Assembly: GCA_020720765.1 (NCBI GenBank)
Contig: DYOB01000018.1
Location: 1-34,391 of the forward strand
Length of the DNA stretch: 34,391 bases
Source of the DNA: Borreliella garinii
GTDB lineage: Bacteria; Spirochaetota; Spirochaetia; JABEVK01
Reading direction: 5' to 3'
Both the position numbers and the translations under genes were made by a program. The notes beneath the pieces are model-generated. The model saw only the letters and a list, made by a program, of their open reading frames with translations. It was not told the DNA's origin and made no database searches. Below, piece by piece: positions 32,617-34,391 of the stretch (positions are counted from its first letter, which is position 1; each line of letters starts with the position of its first letter).

Positions 32617-34302
32617 ATGTCTGATCATTCAAGTTTTTCTGACGATATTGACCCGGAGATAGCTGCGCTTCTTGGATCTGCCTCCGAATCCACAGGCCCT
32701 TCGAGAGACACCCCGAATTTTGACGCTCTTTTTGAGGCAAACCAGCCATCCGGTGGTGCGCAAAAGGGTTCCAAACGCAACGATGAAGCAAAATTTATCG
32801 ATTTTAATGTTAAAACATTTCCTCCCATCGACGTATTTGAACAAAAGCCTCCCAACGCTTTTTTCACCGACAAAGAATACTATAAAAAGGCCATGGCTGG
32901 TGAAGGGGACGTGGGTTCCAGGGTCCATAGTCTCTTGTCGGACTTTCTGAATGCCAAGGACCCTGAATCAAAAACAAACGCCCGATTGCGCTTAACAAAC
33001 GCCTATTGGGAACTTGTGGGTAACCTGGCTGTCCAGCTAGGCGGCAGGATGCCGGAATCGAAGAGGGTGGTGTTGCGGTACGGAGCCTTGTTGCCTAGTC
33101 TCATAAGTCCGGAACAGAGGACTACGATAGCGAGCATAATCTGGAACAACCAGTTTCAAGAACCTTTGTATTTTCTCGACGAGTGGCTGGAAAAAGTTGC
33201 CACTGGTGAATTAACCCCGCTTGCTACTGATGAACCCGTAAAAAAACAAGCTCAAAAAGCAGGAAGCGAAGCTGCTCAATTTGCCCAAAAACTGGACCGC
33301 GCAGAGTCACAGCGCGGGGCTCAGATTGGCTTGATCCAGAATAAACTCAACGAAATGACCAACCTGGAAAACATCATTATGGAGCACGCCAATACTCTAA
33401 AGAGAAAAACCCCCCACCGCATTTCAAAAGAAATCAGCCTAGGGTACGAATCCACCCACCGCCATTCCCTGAATCAGATTGCAGATACAGTCCGTTCCTT
33501 AAACCTGCTCGACAGGGAGGTGACGACTTACCTCAAAGAACTTGAAAAATTAGACCAGGAAGTACGCACTTGGAAACAGCGTCTCGACTCTACTGGTGGG
33601 GGTGATGCCATGGTTGACGCAAAAGTCGTGGCTAGTGAGGTCATTAGTCTAAGGCAAATAGCTAAATTGACCTGCGGTCGCCAGGGTAATCATTTCCCTA
33701 TTTTATTGAAACCTTATATGCCTTTTCGCAGGCAGGACATCGGTTCACGCGAAAATGTCTTGAAGACAATGAGCGACGTTGAGAGGCTTGACCCAGGATT
33801 ATTTATCAGAAGGTATAAACAGGTAGATACCCGCATCGTTCCCCATGTCATACTCGTTCCATCCTACGGAGATTATGGAGTCTGCTGGGAACCTTACGAG
33901 AAGGGTAAAGGAAGGAATAGTAGAGGGCGTTTAGCCATGCCCATGTACCCAAAAAATCTAAAACTTTCAGTTCTCTATGGACTTGCGGATTTCAGGTGGC
34001 AGCTTGCTAAAGAGATAGCCGGCTTCCACTGGATGGAAGAGGGGATTACAGGACTTTATTATGCTTGGTTCGACCAGCATAAACTCAAAGGCGACGTTCG
34101 TATGTTTTTTATCCGCGATTATATCCTCTGGATCACCAAGGAATCCGAAGGAGCCCAGAAACTTGATAAGGAGATCCGTGGGATCTTTTGGAGGAATATG
34201 CCTTTTCCCCCTGAAGTACGGGAAGACCTGCGTAACCGCGGCGCCATCTATAATGATTTATACAAGAAGGATATCAACCGTTCCATGTCCGACGGTTATT
34301 AG
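32617..34302 (+). CDS. Large unknown cytoplasmic protein next to the tRNA
   Basis: I do not recognise this 561-residue protein. The start is ATG 32617; upstream in-frame codons run through the tRNA. The N-terminal 60 residues are low-complexity and polar (SDHSSFSDDIDPEIAALLG). A helical domain follows (about 95-210), then a coiled coil rich in Lys, Gln and Glu (about 215-335), then a globular C-terminal domain (about 350-540) with many aromatic residues (YGDYGVCWEPYEKGKGRNS, LADFRWQLAKEIAGFHWMEEG). No signal peptide, TM segment or catalytic motif is visible. The stop TAG (34300-34302) lies within the TTAG target of IS copy C, so the native end appears kept but is directly abutted by the element. 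Confidence 0.78.
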   Translation: MSDHSSFSDDIDPEIAALLGSASESTGPSRDTPNFDALFEANQPSGGAQKGSKRNDEAKFIDFNVKTFPPIDVFEQKPPNAFFTDKEYYKKAMAGEGDVGSRVHSLLSDFLNAKDPESKTNARLRLTNAYWELVGNLAVQLGGRMPESKRVVLRYGALLPSLISPEQRTTIASIIWNNQFQEPLYFLDEWLEKVATGELTPLATDEPVKKQAQKAGSEAAQFAQKLDRAESQRGAQIGLIQNKLNEMTNLENIIMEHANTLKRKTPHRISKEISLGYESTHRHSLNQIADTVRSLNLLDREVTTYLKELEKLDQEVRTWKQRLDSTGGGDAMVDAKVVASEVISLRQIAKLTCGRQGNHFPILLKPYMPFRRQDIGSRENVLKTMSDVERLDPGLFIRRYKQVDTRIVPHVILVPSYGDYGVCWEPYEKGKGRNSRGRLAMPMYPKNLKLSVLYGLADFRWQLAKEIAGFHWMEEGITGLYYAWFDQHKLKGDVRMFFIRDYILWITKESEGAQKLDKEIRGIFWRNMPFPPEVREDLRNRGAIYNDLYKKDINRSMSDGY

Positions 34303-34391
34303 GAGCCTGTTGCGCTTGAGACCGCAGGAATTTACATGAGGTTGAACTGTGTGATACTTTGTTGCCCATGGCGACACGATACAAAAGCGTC
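34303..34391 (+). mobile_element. IS1182-like element copy C, left end, runs off the window
   Basis: The left terminal repeat starts GAGCCTGTTGCGCTTGAGA right after TTAG (34299-34302). The next 65 nt match copy B's 5' region with few changes. The transposase ATG is at 34368. Eight codons later the sequence departs from copy B (AAAAGCGTC against AAAAGTATT), exactly where copy B has its first internal deletion. Copy C may thus be a fuller copy. The end of the window hides the rest. Confidence 0.82.
34368..34391 (+). CDS. Transposase N-terminus, partial (IS copy C)
   Basis: The first eight codons (MATRYKSV) are visible before the window ends. This resembles the usual MARYKP-type start of IS1182-family transposases. 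Whether the gene is intact cannot be judged. Confidence 0.6.

Noticed and set aside
1-34391. CRISPR arrays, phage genes, rRNA, riboswitches
   Set aside because: I saw no spaced short repeats, no phage structural genes, no rRNA segments, and no riboswitch core in the short intergenic gaps.

Overview
This is a roughly 34.4 kb bacterial window of medium GC with dense coding on both strands. No rRNA or housekeeping marker fixes the lineage. The gene set (a 7TM SpoIIE-type phosphatase with a STAS protein and an MCP-like protein, a HD-GYP/MoxR/DUF58/transglutaminase operon, a membrane pyrophosphatase, an orphan NeuB-like synthase, and several long unknown proteins) looks spirochaete-like to me. That is an inference, not proof.

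Layout. 1-341: 3' end of an IS1182-like insertion sequence (copy A). 342-1925 (-): hybrid histidine kinase followed by a broken DUF1801 gene cut by copy A. 2055-4718 (-): P-type cation ATPase, divergent from leuS (4798-7224, +). 7251-10550 (-): operon osmC-like, hppA, unknown. 10640-12847 (+): Cache/PAS histidine kinase, convergent with a LacI-type regulator (12813-13808, -). 13957-14229 (-): small orphan protein with its own promoter and terminator. 14305-15375 (+): NeuB family. 15360-16625 (-): unknown membrane protein. 16654-18188 (+): unknown protein plus PhnP-like metallo-hydrolase. 18215-18765: deleted IS copy B with TTAG target duplication. 18766-19467 (-): bpt. 19527-20504 (+): fabH. 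20580-24677 (+): partner-switching operon. 24649-32445 (-): five-gene operon HD-GYP, MoxR, DUF58, transglutaminase, TPR protein. 32517-32590 (+): tRNA-Ala(GGC). 32617-34302 (+): large unknown protein. 34303-end: start of IS copy C.

How the genes work together. The most coherent regulatory unit is 20580-24677: a RsbW/SpoIIAB-like ATPase-fold protein, a STAS antagonist, a membrane MCP-like coiled-coil protein with a rewritten tip, and a 7TM-GAF-PP2C phosphatase. It reads as a membrane-to-cytoplasm partner-switching cascade with a chemoreceptor-like part built in. The 24649-32445 operon ties a predicted cyclic-di-GMP phosphodiesterase to a MoxR/DUF58/TgpA envelope module. Ion energetics appear at the PPase (sequence signature of a K+-dependent, probably Na+-pumping enzyme) and at the P-type ATPase (a lysine in the TM5 ion site).

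Two window-wide patterns stand out. First, genes that lead operons mostly lack a Shine-Dalgarno and have a -10-like hexamer ending about 4-7 nt before the start codon, which suggests leaderless mRNAs; genes inside operons have good SDs or stop/start overlaps. Second, three IS copies share 19-bp terminal repeats and TTAG/CTAA targets. Two sit exactly at stop codons, and the window begins and ends inside copies, which would fit an assembly contig broken at repeats.
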